Source: JBLMXQ01 sp050257855 (GTDB lineage Bacteria > Acidobacteriota > Vicinamibacteria > Vicinamibacterales > CAVVIG01). From it: 64,000 bases of DNA. Shown one piece after another: positions 49,681-58,908 of the stretch. Each line of letters starts with the position of its first letter. Within the stretch, counting starts at the first letter, position 1. The translations under genes were made by a program, and so were the position numbers. The stretch lies in the NCBI GenBank assembly GCA_050257855.1, contig JBLMXQ010000040.1, positions 62,001 to 126,000 on the forward strand, read 5' to 3'. The notes under the pieces are model-generated. The model saw nothing but the letters and a program-made list of their open reading frames with translations. It searched no databases and was not told the origin of the DNA.

Positions 49681-52410
49681 ATGCACATGAGGGCGCTCGC
49701 GCTGGTCGTCGTCCTGACCGCCGGCCTCGGCGTCGGGCCGCTGCCTGCGCAGTCGCCCGCGGCGAACCAGGCGGCTCCTGACCCGGTTCGTTTGCTGCTG
49801 GACAGCGTCCAGCAGGCCGTGCAGTCAGGCAGCTCGGCCGACTTCATGAATCTGCTGGCCGCGTCGGCGGACCGCTCGCTGGCCGAGGCCTTCGTTTCCA
49901 CCGAAATCCAGCCGGGCGCGACCGGCGCCGTGCTCCGGGAGCGCGATCGGCAGCCGCTGCGCGGGACGCTCCCGGGCAACGGCTACCGGCTGATCGTCGA
50001 GGTCTTCGCGCAGTACGGTTCGCGGGCGCGGATCGCCACATGGCGGCTGGACGTCAGGCGCGTGCCCTCGACGGCGCCGGCCGACGGCGATCAGACGCCG
50101 GCCGAGTGGCGGATTGCCGAAGCGGCGCGCGTCACTTCCGTCGAGAACCTCTATCAGCTGGCTCTCGACCCCGCGCGTCAGTACGACGCGCACGACCTCA
50201 CGATCGCGGCCGAAGACGTCGAGATTACCCTCCTCTCGGGATCGGTCTTCGTCGCCGACACCGATCAGGGCGTCACGGGCGTCGTGCTGCTCGGGCACGG
50301 GGAGCTGCACTTCCATCCGCGGCCCGAGGCCGAGAAGGGGCAGGTGAAGATCTTCTGCGGCTCCGAGACGCTCAACGAGCGGTTCACGGCGGCGTTCGTC
50401 CGCGTGAACCCGACCGACTTCGACTCGCTCGTCCCGCAGGAGCGGCTCGAGGAGCGGCCGGTGGATGCGCGGGAGTTCCGGCGCGCCGACGACGTGCTGC
50501 ACGAGGACGCGCCGAACTCGTACGGGCTGGATCTCGGCGACCTGAGCCCGAAATCGTGGAGCCTGCTGCCCCCTGGCGGAGATCTGCTCGCCGACGTCCA
50601 CACGCGGCGATTCGGCACGCTCACCTACGCGCACTCGGGCGCGCAACCCGAGGACATCACGCTGTTCGACCGCCGGCACAAGCGCAACGTCGCGCTCTAT
50701 CCCTCGCAGCACGCGCTCGTCACCGTCGGGCGCTCCTACAACGAGGACGATCTCGCCGACTACGACGTGCTCGATTACGACATCGATGCCGCGTTCACGC
50801 CCGATCGGCAGTGGATTGACGGCCGCGCCCGGCTCCGGCTGAAGGTGCGGGCGGCATCGGTCAACGCGCTCACGCTTCGCCTGGCCAATTCACTGACCGT
50901 CCGATCGCTCGTCAGCGATCAGTTCGGCCGTCTGTTCGGCCTGCGGATCCGCGGGCAGAACAGTTTCGTCGTGAATCTGCCGGCGACGATACCTCAGGGC
51001 ACCGAGCTCACCCTGACGATCGCGTACAACGGACACCTCGAGGCGCAGCCGCCGGATCGCGAGACGGTATCGGGGCAGATTCGGCCGCCCGTGCAGGAGG
51101 AAGGGCCGATCGTGCTGCCGGAGCCGAGCTTTCTCTACAGCACGAGCAGCCTGTGGTACCCGCAGAACACCGTCACCGACTACGCCGTGGCGCGGATGCG
51201 CATCAGCGTCCCGGCTGCGCTCGGCTGCGTGGCGAGCGGCTTGATGGACGGGCCGCCTGTGATCCGTCCCGCAACCGCCGACTCCGAGGCGCGAAAGGAG
51301 TACGTCTTCACGTCGATTCAGCCGGTGCGCTACCTCGCCGTGATCATCAGCAGGTTCGTGCGGTCCGACACGAAGACGGTCGTCTTCGCCGCCGACGACG
51401 GCGCCGACGGACCTTCGCCGGCCGGGGTCTCGTACGGCGGCCTGAGCGTGACGGTCGAAGCGAACCCGCGTCAGGTGCAGCGGGGACGCGACCTGCAGGA
51501 TCGCGCCATCGACATCGCGCGGTTCTACTACTCGATCGTCGGCGACTGCCCGTACCCGGACTTCACGCTGGCCCTCGTCGACAACGATCTGCCCGGCGGG
51601 CACAGCCCTGCGTACTTCGCGGCGCTCGATCAGCCGCTTCCGACGTCGACGCTGCGGTGGCGGAACGATCCGGCGGCGTTCAACAACTACCCGGAGTTCT
51701 TCATCGCGCACGAGCTCGCGCACCAGTGGTGGGGACAGGCGGTCGGGTGGAGGAACTATCACGAGCAGTGGCTGAGCGAAGGCTTCGCGCAGTACTTCGC
51801 CGCGCTGTACGCCCAGCACCACCGCGGCGACGAGGTGTTCGAGGGCGTGCTGCACCAGCTGCGCCGCTGGGCGATCGAAGATTCGGAGCAGGGACCGATC
51901 TCGCTCGGGTACCGCCTCGGACACATTCGCGGCGACAGCCGCGTGTTCCGCGCGGTCGTGTACAACAAGGGCGCCGCCGTGCTCCACATGCTGCGCGAAC
52001 TGATAGGAGACGAGGCGTTCTTCCGCGGCATCCGGCGGTTCTATCGAGTCTCGCGATTCCGGAAGGCCGGGACCGACGAGTTCCAGCAGGCGATGGAGCA
52101 GGAGACCGGGCGCCCCCTGTCCCGCTTCTTCCAGCAGTGGATTGACGGCACGTCGCTGCCGAAGCTGAAGTTCAGCTACCGCGTGGAGAAGTCGGCGCAG
52201 GGACACGAGGTCGTGCTGCACGTCGAGCAGGTCGGCGAGGTCTTCGACGTGCCGCTCCCCGTGACGCTGCAGTACGCCGATCAAAAGGCCGTGGACGTCA
52301 TCATCCCGGTCACGGCACGCACGGTCGACATGCGGGTCGCGCTCGCCGGCCCGCTGCGCGGCGTGCAGGTGGATGAAGACAGCACGCTGGCGGAGGTCGA
52401 GAAAGGATAG
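49681..52410 (+). CDS. Exported M1 family zinc aminopeptidase (909 aa)
   Basis: A signal peptide (MRALALVVVLTAGLGVGPLPAQ) leads into a long N-terminal region of about 340 residues without clear family, then an M1 beta-saddle domain and the gluzincin catalytic domain. The zinc site is HELAHQWWG (His-Glu...His at residues 677-681) with the downstream Glu in WLSEGFAQYF 19 residues on. The substrate-binding GAMEN-like motif is replaced by a diverged PGGHSPAYFA, a common change in bacterial exported M1 members, so the exopeptidase preference may be relaxed. The domain after the active site is short. Downstream lies a repeat copy and then a convergent gene. Confidence 0.93.
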   Translation: MHMRALALVVVLTAGLGVGPLPAQSPAANQAAPDPVRLLLDSVQQAVQSGSSADFMNLLAASADRSLAEAFVSTEIQPGATGAVLRERDRQPLRGTLPGNGYRLIVEVFAQYGSRARIATWRLDVRRVPSTAPADGDQTPAEWRIAEAARVTSVENLYQLALDPARQYDAHDLTIAAEDVEITLLSGSVFVADTDQGVTGVVLLGHGELHFHPRPEAEKGQVKIFCGSETLNERFTAAFVRVNPTDFDSLVPQERLEERPVDAREFRRADDVLHEDAPNSYGLDLGDLSPKSWSLLPPGGDLLADVHTRRFGTLTYAHSGAQPEDITLFDRRHKRNVALYPSQHALVTVGRSYNEDDLADYDVLDYDIDAAFTPDRQWIDGRARLRLKVRAASVNALTLRLANSLTVRSLVSDQFGRLFGLRIRGQNSFVVNLPATIPQGTELTLTIAYNGHLEAQPPDRETVSGQIRPPVQEEGPIVLPEPSFLYSTSSLWYPQNTVTDYAVARMRISVPAALGCVASGLMDGPPVIRPATADSEARKEYVFTSIQPVRYLAVIISRFVRSDTKTVVFAADDGADGPSPAGVSYGGLSVTVEANPRQVQRGRDLQDRAIDIARFYYSIVGDCPYPDFTLALVDNDLPGGHSPAYFAALDQPLPTSTLRWRNDPAAFNNYPEFFIAHELAHQWWGQAVGWRNYHEQWLSEGFAQYFAALYAQHHRGDEVFEGVLHQLRRWAIEDSEQGPISLGYRLGHIRGDSRVFRAVVYNKGAAVLHMLRELIGDEAFFRGIRRFYRVSRFRKAGTDEFQQAMEQETGRPLSRFFQQWIDGTSLPKLKFSYRVEKSAQGHEVVLHVEQVGEVFDVPLPVTLQYADQKAVDVIIPVTARTVDMRVALAGPLRGVQVDEDSTLAEVEKG

Positions 52411-52417
52411 GGCACGA

Positions 52418-52441
52418 GGACGGCCCGAAGGCCGCCCCCTA
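52418..52441. repeat. Diverged copy of the GGACGGCC hairpin repeat
   Basis: The sequence GGACGGCCCGAAGGCCGCCC followed by CCTA lies just beyond the M1 stop and touches the stop codon of the convergent small gene (52439). It matches the units at 20061-20160 with two changes. The hairpin may act as a bidirectional terminator between convergent genes. Confidence 0.75.
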
Positions 52442-52852
52442 CTGAAGATAGATGCCGGCCACGCGCGCTTCGCCGTTGCGCTCGAACGGCTCGAGCACGA
52501 GGATGAAGCGCGTCCCGCCGAGCAGGTACGAACGGATGGAGCGCGCCCCGAGCGGGCCGCGCTTCGTCACCGCGCGCGTGAGCACGGCCGCCGCGCCGAC
52601 ACGCGCCAGCGCCACCTCGGCCCGGTCGCCCACCTTCACTTCCTCCGGCGTGCCCTGCATGATCGCCGGCACCGACACCGCATCGACCGGCACGTCTGCG
52701 CTCGACGCCGGCTCCCCGGCCGCGACCGGCGGCGGGGGCGCCATGCGCAACTCGCGCACCACGAGTAGTCCGACGACCAGCGTCGCCACGAGAAAGGCGG
52801 CGGCAGCCAACCATTCGCCGGCGAAGCTGGGGCGGGTGCGGGTGGCCTCCAT
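52439..52852 (-). CDS. Single-pass membrane protein of unknown function (137 aa)
   Basis: An N-terminal TM helix (WLAAAAFLVATLVVGLLVV) is followed by a periplasmic Pro/Ala linker and a compact beta domain (VKVGDRAEVALARVGAAAVLTRAV...YLLGGTRFILVLEPFE). No family is recognised. ATG 52852 follows a GAGGAG site. Longer in-frame starts run into low-likelihood sequence. It is divergent from the NuoG-like gene (100-base gap), so the two may share regulation. Confidence 0.68.
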   Translation of the reverse strand: MEATRTRPSFAGEWLAAAAFLVATLVVGLLVVRELRMAPPPPVAAGEPASSADVPVDAVSVPAIMQGTPEEVKVGDRAEVALARVGAAAVLTRAVTKRGPLGARSIRSYLLGGTRFILVLEPFERNGEARVAGIYLQ

Positions 52853-52952
52853 GACGGGGCTCCTCGGGAAACCGGGACGGGGCGCGTCGGTGAGTACCCC
52901 GAATCTAGGGGCCGCCGTGGAGCTTGTCAATCCCTTTGATATGATCCTGCCA

Positions 52953-54767
52953 ATGGATACCGTTACGCTGACGATTGACGGCCGGCAGATCACGGTGGAG
53001 AAGGGCAAGACCGTTCTCCAGGCCGCGCTCGAGAACGGCATCGCCCTCCCGTACTACTGCTATCACCCCGGCATCGGCGTCGACGGGTCGTGCCGCGTCT
53101 GCATCGTCAAGATCGAGAAGATGCCGAAGCTGCAGACGTCGTGCTCGACCGTGTGCACGGACGGCATGGTCGTGGACACGCGCGCGCCGGAGGTCGTGGA
53201 AGCGCGCGCGGGCGTGTTCGAGTTCCTGCTGATCAACCACCCGCTCGACTGCCCGGTGTGCGACAAGGGAGGCGAGTGCCCCCTGCAGGATTTCTCGTAC
53301 ACCTTCGGGCCCGACGAGAGCCGCATGGATTTTCCGCGCCGCACGTTCGACGGCGAAGGCGTCAAGGCGGACGTGGACTTCGGTCCGACGCTGATGCTCA
53401 ACCGCAACCGCTGCATCCTGTGCACGCGGTGCGTGCGGTTCATGCGCGAGGTGGACGGAGACGCGCAGATCAACATCATCGACCGCGGATACGGCAGCGA
53501 GATCGCGACGTTCCAGGATCAGGGCGTCCACTCGCTCATCTCCGGCAACCTGATGGACGTCTGTCCGGTGGGCGCCATCACGACGCGCGACTACCGCTTC
53601 AAGTCGCGCCCGTGGGACAACCCGACCGCCGTCGACACCATCTGCACGCAGTGCTCCAGGGGATGCAACACCACGGCGTGGATCAAGGGGAAGCCGGAGT
53701 GGGCCAGGGGTTCACGCCTGATCCGATTCACGCCGCGATTCAACCCCGAGGTCAACGACTACTGGATGTGCGACATCGGGCGGTTCGAGTACCACTGGGT
53801 GGAAGGCGACGACCGCGTGCGCAAGCCGCTCGAGCGCGACGCCGCCGGCGCGCAGAATCCGGTGTCGTGGCACGACCTGATGTCGAAGCTGCGCGATCGG
53901 CTCGCCGCCGCCGGCACGGCGAACCCGGACGGCGTGAAGTTCCTCCTGTCGGCGCACGCCTCCCACGAGGAGCTCTTCCTCGTCCGGCGCCTCACCGAGG
54001 CGCTGATGGGGGCCGAGGGTCCGAAGTCGATTCACGTGAGCTGGCGGCACCGGCCCAAGGCGCAGCCGGCGCGCACGAAGTTCAGGGTGCCGCCGGTCGA
54101 AGCGCCGAACGTCGCCGGCGCCCGGCTGTTCGGCCTCGCTCCGGGAGGTCTCTCGGACGAAGTCGGCCCGGCGGATCTGTCGGCGCTGCGCCAGGCGGTC
54201 GAAGCCGGGCGCGTCACGGCGCTCTACGTGCTCGATCCGGGACCGGACGGGTCGCTCGGCGACGTCCGCTGGCTGCTGGACGCGCGCGCGCGCGGCGTGC
54301 TGCCGCTGCTCGTCGTCCAGGGCGTGCTCCTCACCGATCTGGCGCGCGCGGCCGACTTCGTCCTGCCGGGCGCATCCTTTGCGGAAAAGGACGCATCTTA
54401 TACGAATGACGCCGGCCGGCTGCAGGGCGCGGCGCGGGCAATGGCGCCGCCGGGCGATGCAATGGAAGACTGGCAGATCCTGGCGAATCTCGGCGTCGCG
54501 CTGGGCGTCCCGTCCGAGTACACGACCGCGGCGCAGGTGCGCGCGGACATCGCCGAGCGCTACCCGGACGTGCCTGGCCTCGACGGCATCGCCACGCTCG
54601 CCTTCAGCCGGCCGATGGCCGCCCGGAACTGGCTGCAGGCGTCGAACCCCTCGGAGCGCTGGAAATGGGACTTCATGTTCAAGGATCTCCCGCCGGTGAA
54701 AGGGGCGGTCGATCCGTCGGCGGTGCCGCTGCCGCCCGGCGCGATTTCGCTCAGAAAGGTCGAATAG
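52953..54767 (+). CDS. NuoG-like iron-sulfur protein (NADH-quinone oxidoreductase chain G type)
   Basis: This 604-residue protein carries the NuoG Fe-S set. It has a plant-type [2Fe-2S] domain (YYCYHPGIGVDGSCRVC plus QTSC), the His-Cys [4Fe-4S] motif HPLDCPVCDKGGECPLQD, the CILCTRC/CPVGA cluster, and the molybdopterin-type N-terminal cluster CTQCSRGCN. A shortened molybdopterin-oxidoreductase-like domain ends at FVLPGASFAEKDASYTNDAG and a short tail, smaller than the 700-900 residues of typical NuoG. Start may be ATG 52941 or 52953; the latter begins directly with the ferredoxin strand. No other nuo gene adjoins it, so it may be an electron-transfer subunit of a complex encoded elsewhere. Confidence 0.88.
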   Translation: MDTVTLTIDGRQITVEKGKTVLQAALENGIALPYYCYHPGIGVDGSCRVCIVKIEKMPKLQTSCSTVCTDGMVVDTRAPEVVEARAGVFEFLLINHPLDCPVCDKGGECPLQDFSYTFGPDESRMDFPRRTFDGEGVKADVDFGPTLMLNRNRCILCTRCVRFMREVDGDAQINIIDRGYGSEIATFQDQGVHSLISGNLMDVCPVGAITTRDYRFKSRPWDNPTAVDTICTQCSRGCNTTAWIKGKPEWARGSRLIRFTPRFNPEVNDYWMCDIGRFEYHWVEGDDRVRKPLERDAAGAQNPVSWHDLMSKLRDRLAAAGTANPDGVKFLLSAHASHEELFLVRRLTEALMGAEGPKSIHVSWRHRPKAQPARTKFRVPPVEAPNVAGARLFGLAPGGLSDEVGPADLSALRQAVEAGRVTALYVLDPGPDGSLGDVRWLLDARARGVLPLLVVQGVLLTDLARAADFVLPGASFAEKDASYTNDAGRLQGAARAMAPPGDAMEDWQILANLGVALGVPSEYTTAAQVRADIAERYPDVPGLDGIATLAFSRPMAARNWLQASNPSERWKWDFMFKDLPPVKGAVDPSAVPLPPGAISLRKVE

Positions 54768-54787
54768 AGGGGAACCCCGCGAGCCCT

Positions 54788-56545
54788 GTGAACCGTATCT
54801 TCCTCTTCCTCCTCGCAACCGTGGCCGTCGCCGCTCCGGCCCGCGCACAGCTGCGCGGGATCAAGGCGGAGGTCGCGCCGGTCGTCGCCGCCGACGGCGT
54901 GCATGCTGGTCAGGAGATCCGCGCGGCGCTCCAGGTCACGCTCCCGGACGGCTTTCACGTCCAGTCGAACAAGCCGCGCGATCCGTCGCTCATCCCGACC
55001 GTCCTGACCATCGATCCGCCGGCCGGCGTTTCGGTCGCGGAAATCGTCTTCCCCGCACCGACCGATCTCAAGCAGGCCGGGCTGGACCAGCCGCTCGCGG
55101 TGTTCGAGCAGAACTTCGCGATCGGCGTCCGCTTCGTGGTCGCGGCCGGCGTGCCACCCGGCGATCTCGTCGTCCCCGCGCGCCTCCGGTATCAGGCGTG
55201 CGACGCGAACATGTGCTATATCCCGGCGACGGTTGCTGCGTCCTGGACCCTGCACGTCGTCGTGGCCGGCACGCCGGTGGCGCCCGCGCACCAGGGTCTC
55301 TTCGGCACCATCGCGTTCGGGCATGGCGAACGGCCTGGCGGCGCCAGCCGCGGCGAGACGCCTTCTCCAGGAGCGCCAGGCTCCAGCCGGGCGGATCGCG
55401 CGGACGCCGGCCTCGGCCAGCTCGACGACTTCACCATCGCGGCCACGACCGGCGGATATCTGGGCTCGAGCGACTTCCTGAAGTTCCTGCACGACGCCGA
55501 AGCCGGCGTGCGCGAGAAGGGGCTGTTCGAGGGGCGCGGCCCGCTGATGATTCTGCTGATCGTTCTCGTCGGCGGCCTCGCGCTGAACCTGACGCCGTGC
55601 GTGCTGCCGATGATTCCGATCAACCTGGCGATCATCGGCGCGGGCGCGCGGGCGGCCTCGCGCCGCCGGGGGTTCCTGCTCGGCCTGGCCTACGGCGCCG
55701 CGATGGCGCTCGTCTACGGCATCCTCGGACTCGTCGTCGTCCTGACGGCCGGCACGTTCGGCACCATCAACGCGTCGCCCTGGTTCAACCTGGCCATCGC
55801 CGTCCTGTTCGTCGTCCTCGGCCTCGCGATGTTCGACGTCGTCACGATCGATTTCTCGCGATGGTCGACCGCCTTCAACCCGTCAGCCGGCCGCGGCACG
55901 TTCGTCCTGGCCTTCAGCATGGGAGCGATCGCGGCGCTGCTCGCCGGCGCGTGCGTGGCGCCGGTCGTCATCGAGGTCGTGATTTTCTCTGGCCGCCTCT
56001 ATGCGGCCGGAACGACGATCGCGCTCGCGCTCCCCTTCTGTCTCGGCGTCGGCATGGCGCTGCCGTGGCCGATCGCCGGCGCCGGCCTTGCCGCCATGCC
56101 GAAGCCCGGCCTGTGGATGACGCGCGTCAAGCAGGTGTTCGGCGTGGTGATCCTCGCGACCGCCGCGTACTACGGCTACGAGGCGTACGGGCTCTTCGCG
56201 AACCGCTGGGTCGATCCTTCGGCGGTCGCGTCGAGCGTGCAGGAAAAGTTGAAGGAAGGCTGGCACTCCTCGCTCGCCGACGGCCTCGCATCTGCGGAGC
56301 GAGAGCAGAAGCCGGTGCTCATCGATCTCTGGGCGACCTGGTGCAAGAACTGCCTGACGATGGACAAGACGACGCTGGAGGATCCCGCGGTGAAGTCGGC
56401 GCTGAGCGGGTACGTGAAGGTGAAGTTCCAGGCCGAGCAGCCCGATCAGCCGCCCGCCAGCGATATCATGAAGCGTTTCGGCGCCGTCGGCCTTCCCACC
56501 TACGTGATCCTTCACCCGAAGCCGGCCGCCGGCCGCACCGACTGA
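54788..56545 (+). CDS. DsbD-like thiol:disulfide interchange protein (short C-terminus)
   Basis: This 585-residue inner-membrane reductase passes electrons from cytosolic thioredoxin to the periplasm. It has a signal peptide (IFLFLLATVAVAAPARAQ), an N-terminal Ig-like domain (with CDANMC as its Cys pair), an 8-TM DsbD core (about 255-480; TM Cys in LNLTPCVLPMIPI and GACVAPVVIEV) and a thioredoxin domain with WATWCKNC (Cys 519 and 522). The domain ends at YVILHPKPAAGRTD, about 20-30 residues short of usual DsbD, and may lack its last strand and helix. The GTG start 54788 lies within a GAACCCCG-type repeat. No good ribosome site is visible. Confidence 0.9.
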   Translation: MNRIFLFLLATVAVAAPARAQLRGIKAEVAPVVAADGVHAGQEIRAALQVTLPDGFHVQSNKPRDPSLIPTVLTIDPPAGVSVAEIVFPAPTDLKQAGLDQPLAVFEQNFAIGVRFVVAAGVPPGDLVVPARLRYQACDANMCYIPATVAASWTLHVVVAGTPVAPAHQGLFGTIAFGHGERPGGASRGETPSPGAPGSSRADRADAGLGQLDDFTIAATTGGYLGSSDFLKFLHDAEAGVREKGLFEGRGPLMILLIVLVGGLALNLTPCVLPMIPINLAIIGAGARAASRRRGFLLGLAYGAAMALVYGILGLVVVLTAGTFGTINASPWFNLAIAVLFVVLGLAMFDVVTIDFSRWSTAFNPSAGRGTFVLAFSMGAIAALLAGACVAPVVIEVVIFSGRLYAAGTTIALALPFCLGVGMALPWPIAGAGLAAMPKPGLWMTRVKQVFGVVILATAAYYGYEAYGLFANRWVDPSAVASSVQEKLKEGWHSSLADGLASAEREQKPVLIDLWATWCKNCLTMDKTTLEDPAVKSALSGYVKVKFQAEQPDQPPASDIMKRFGAVGLPTYVILHPKPAAGRTD

Positions 56546-56581
56546 TTCTTCCCGGCGTCTTCCGGGTCGTCCGTCGATCCG

Positions 56582-57238
56582 TCAGGGCCGCGCCCCCGAC
56601 TGGAAGTCCAGCGTCGCGATGGCTGCCGGGTAGTCGTACCGCGCCGTGGCCTGGTCGGTCTCCGCCTTCGTCTGGTTGAGTTGCGCCTGGGTCAGCTCGA
56701 CGATCGAGCCGAGGCCCAGCTTGTAGCGCGCCTGCGCCAGATCGAGCGCCTCGTTGGCTTCGGTGAGCAACTGCGAGGTCAGGTCGAGCTGCTGGCGCCC
56801 GGTGTTGGCGTCGAGCCACGCCAGGCGCACGTCACGCGCGATCCGGTTCTGCAGGTCGTGCAGGCGCTCGTCTTCGATCTGCATCCGATCCGTCGCGGCC
56901 GCCCGCTGCGCCGAGAAGAGCGCGCCGTTGAACACCGGAACGCTGACATTGATCCCCAGCGCAGAGTAGCGATCGGCGAGCCCGTCCTGACGGTACGGCA
57001 CGATTCCCGCCCCGCCGGCCAGGCCGACCGTCGGCAGCCACAGGTCGCGCGCGGCCCGCGCCAGGCTCATCGCCGAGTCGCGCTGCAGGCTCTGGCTCGC
57101 GAGATCGGGCCGGTGCCGCATGGCGGAGGCGATCTCCTGATCGAGCGCCGGCAACGGCGCGGTCGGCAGCGGCTCGTCCTGCAGGTCGAACGTCCGGGTA
57201 TCGCGGTAGCCGAGCGCCGCCCCCGGCGGCGCCTGAGC
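56582..57238 (-). pseudogene. C-terminal half of a TolC-like outer-membrane factor, fused to an RND remnant
   Basis: The frame encodes about 218 residues of TolC/OprM-type coiled-coil and barrel sequence (PALDQEIASAMRHRPDLASQ, ALGINVSVPVFNGALFSAQR, LNQTKAETDQATARYDYPAA), lacking the signal peptide and the N-terminal half. It is in frame with the RND fragment at 57239-57535, joined near AYAPLA/AQAPPG. As neither half is complete, the encoded protein should not form an efflux duct. Read as a decayed gene; the fused frame itself is open, so a residual product is possible. Confidence 0.8.
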
Positions 57239-58690
57239 CGCGAGCGGCGCGTACGCCTCGCTGCCGGTGCCGAGCTTCAGCGCCATCGGCACCAGGCCGA
57301 TCACCGTCGCGAGCGACGTCATGTGAATCGGGCGCAGCCGGATCCGGCACGAGGTCACGATCGCCTCGCGGACGCCGGCGCCGCCCGCCTCGAGCTGGTG
57401 CGCGAACTCGACGATCAGGATGCTGTTCGACACGACGATGCCGACCATCATGATCACGCCCATGAGCGACTGGACGTTGAGCGTCGTGCCGGTCAGGAAC
57501 AGCGTGACGAGGACGCCGGTGAGACCCGTCGGCACCGCGAGGAGGATCAGGCCCGGATCGCGAGGAACGACCTGAACTGCGCCACGAGGATGAGGTACAG
57601 GAGCACGATCGAGAGCAGCAGGCCGAGCGAGAAGCTGCGGAACGACGAGCGCATCCCCTGCACCATTAGCTCGGCGCGATCATGCCGTTCGAGGTGAGCG
57701 CCGTGATCACGTTGTCCACGACCTCGCGCTGCGTGAGCCCGAGCTCGCTGGCGTGCTGCCGGTCGATCCGCAGCCGCAGGGACGGGTAGTCGAGGTCCTG
57801 CGGGATGTAGCTGTCGCTCACCTGCGGCACGCGCCGGAGCTTCCGCGCGAGCGCGACCGCCGCCTGGTGATCGGCCCCGAGATCCGGCCCGCTCACCTGC
57901 ACGTCGATCGGCGCAGGCAGCCCCTGGTTCAGCACGGCGTCGACCATGCCGCCCGACTGGAAGTAGGCGCTCAGCTCCGGCAGATCGCGCTGGATGCGGC
58001 GGCGCACCCGGTCCATATACTCGTAGCCGCCGATGCGGTGGTTCTCGGTCAGCGCCGCCTGCACCGTGGCCGTGTCGGGGCCCGAATTGCCCGTGTAGAT
58101 CGACGAGAAGCCCGGGATGACGCCGATGTTCGAGACGATGACCTGGAGATCCTGCGGACCGACGGTGCGCCGGACGATGGCTTCGACCTTCTTCACCTCG
58201 TCGTTGGTCAGTGACAGCCGGAGGCCGGACGTCGCCTTCAGGTTGATGACGAACTGGGCGGCGTCGGTGCGGGGGAAGAACGCCACGCCGAGCAGCGGGT
58301 AGATCAGGAGGCTGGCGAGGAAGATTCCGGTGATCGACAGCACCACGAGCGTCGGACGCCTGAGCGCCTGACCGACGGCCCACTCGTAGCGATCGAGCAG
58401 GCGATTGAAGCGGGCGTTGAATCCGGCGTTCAGCCGCGCGATGGCCGACGGCCGGACGGCCGCGTCGCCGAGCCCGCCCTTGATGAGCGTCGCGCAGAAC
58501 AACGGCACGACCGTCATCGCCATGAAGTAGGAGGCGAAGAGCGCGAGGACGACGGCCAGGGCCAGGGCCGAGAACAGGAAGCGCGCGACGCCGTACAGGA
58601 ACGTCACGGGGAAGAAGACGACGGCCGTCGTCAGCGTCGCCGCCAGGACGGCTGCGCCCACCTCCCGGCCGCCGCCAGCGCCGTGAGCCG
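57239..58690 (-). pseudogene. RND efflux transporter remnant, with deletion and frameshift
   Basis: Three frames carry successive pieces of a HAE/CusA-like RND pump. 58721-57666 encodes the region from VLAATLTTAVVFFPVTFL to VVDNVITALTSNGMIAPS, ending in a TAA. A second frame continues at MVQGMRSSFRSF...VAQFRSFLAIRA and stops at 57547. A third resumes at DPGLILLAVPTGLTGVLVTL and runs into the TolC fragment. About 110 residues are missing between the first two pieces, and the third needs a 1- or 2-base shift near 57550. The N-terminal approximately 400 residues are absent. The 58691-58908 stretch upstream has no recognisable coding sequence. Confidence 0.85.
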
Positions 58691-58908
58691 GCGCGCCAGG
58701 CGCGTGCGCCGCAGCTGTCACGACCGCACCGGGGCCGGCGCGAACGGTGCGGATGCGGACGCGGGATGCGTCCGCGATGAATCGTCCCGATCCATTGAGG
58801 CTCGAATCGAGTCGAGTGTTCCGTCGATCCGGCCGTCAAGGGATCGCGCGCCGTTTTACGGAGATTTGTCGACTTCGTCAGCTCGTCTTCACAGACTGGC
58901 ACGCCGCG

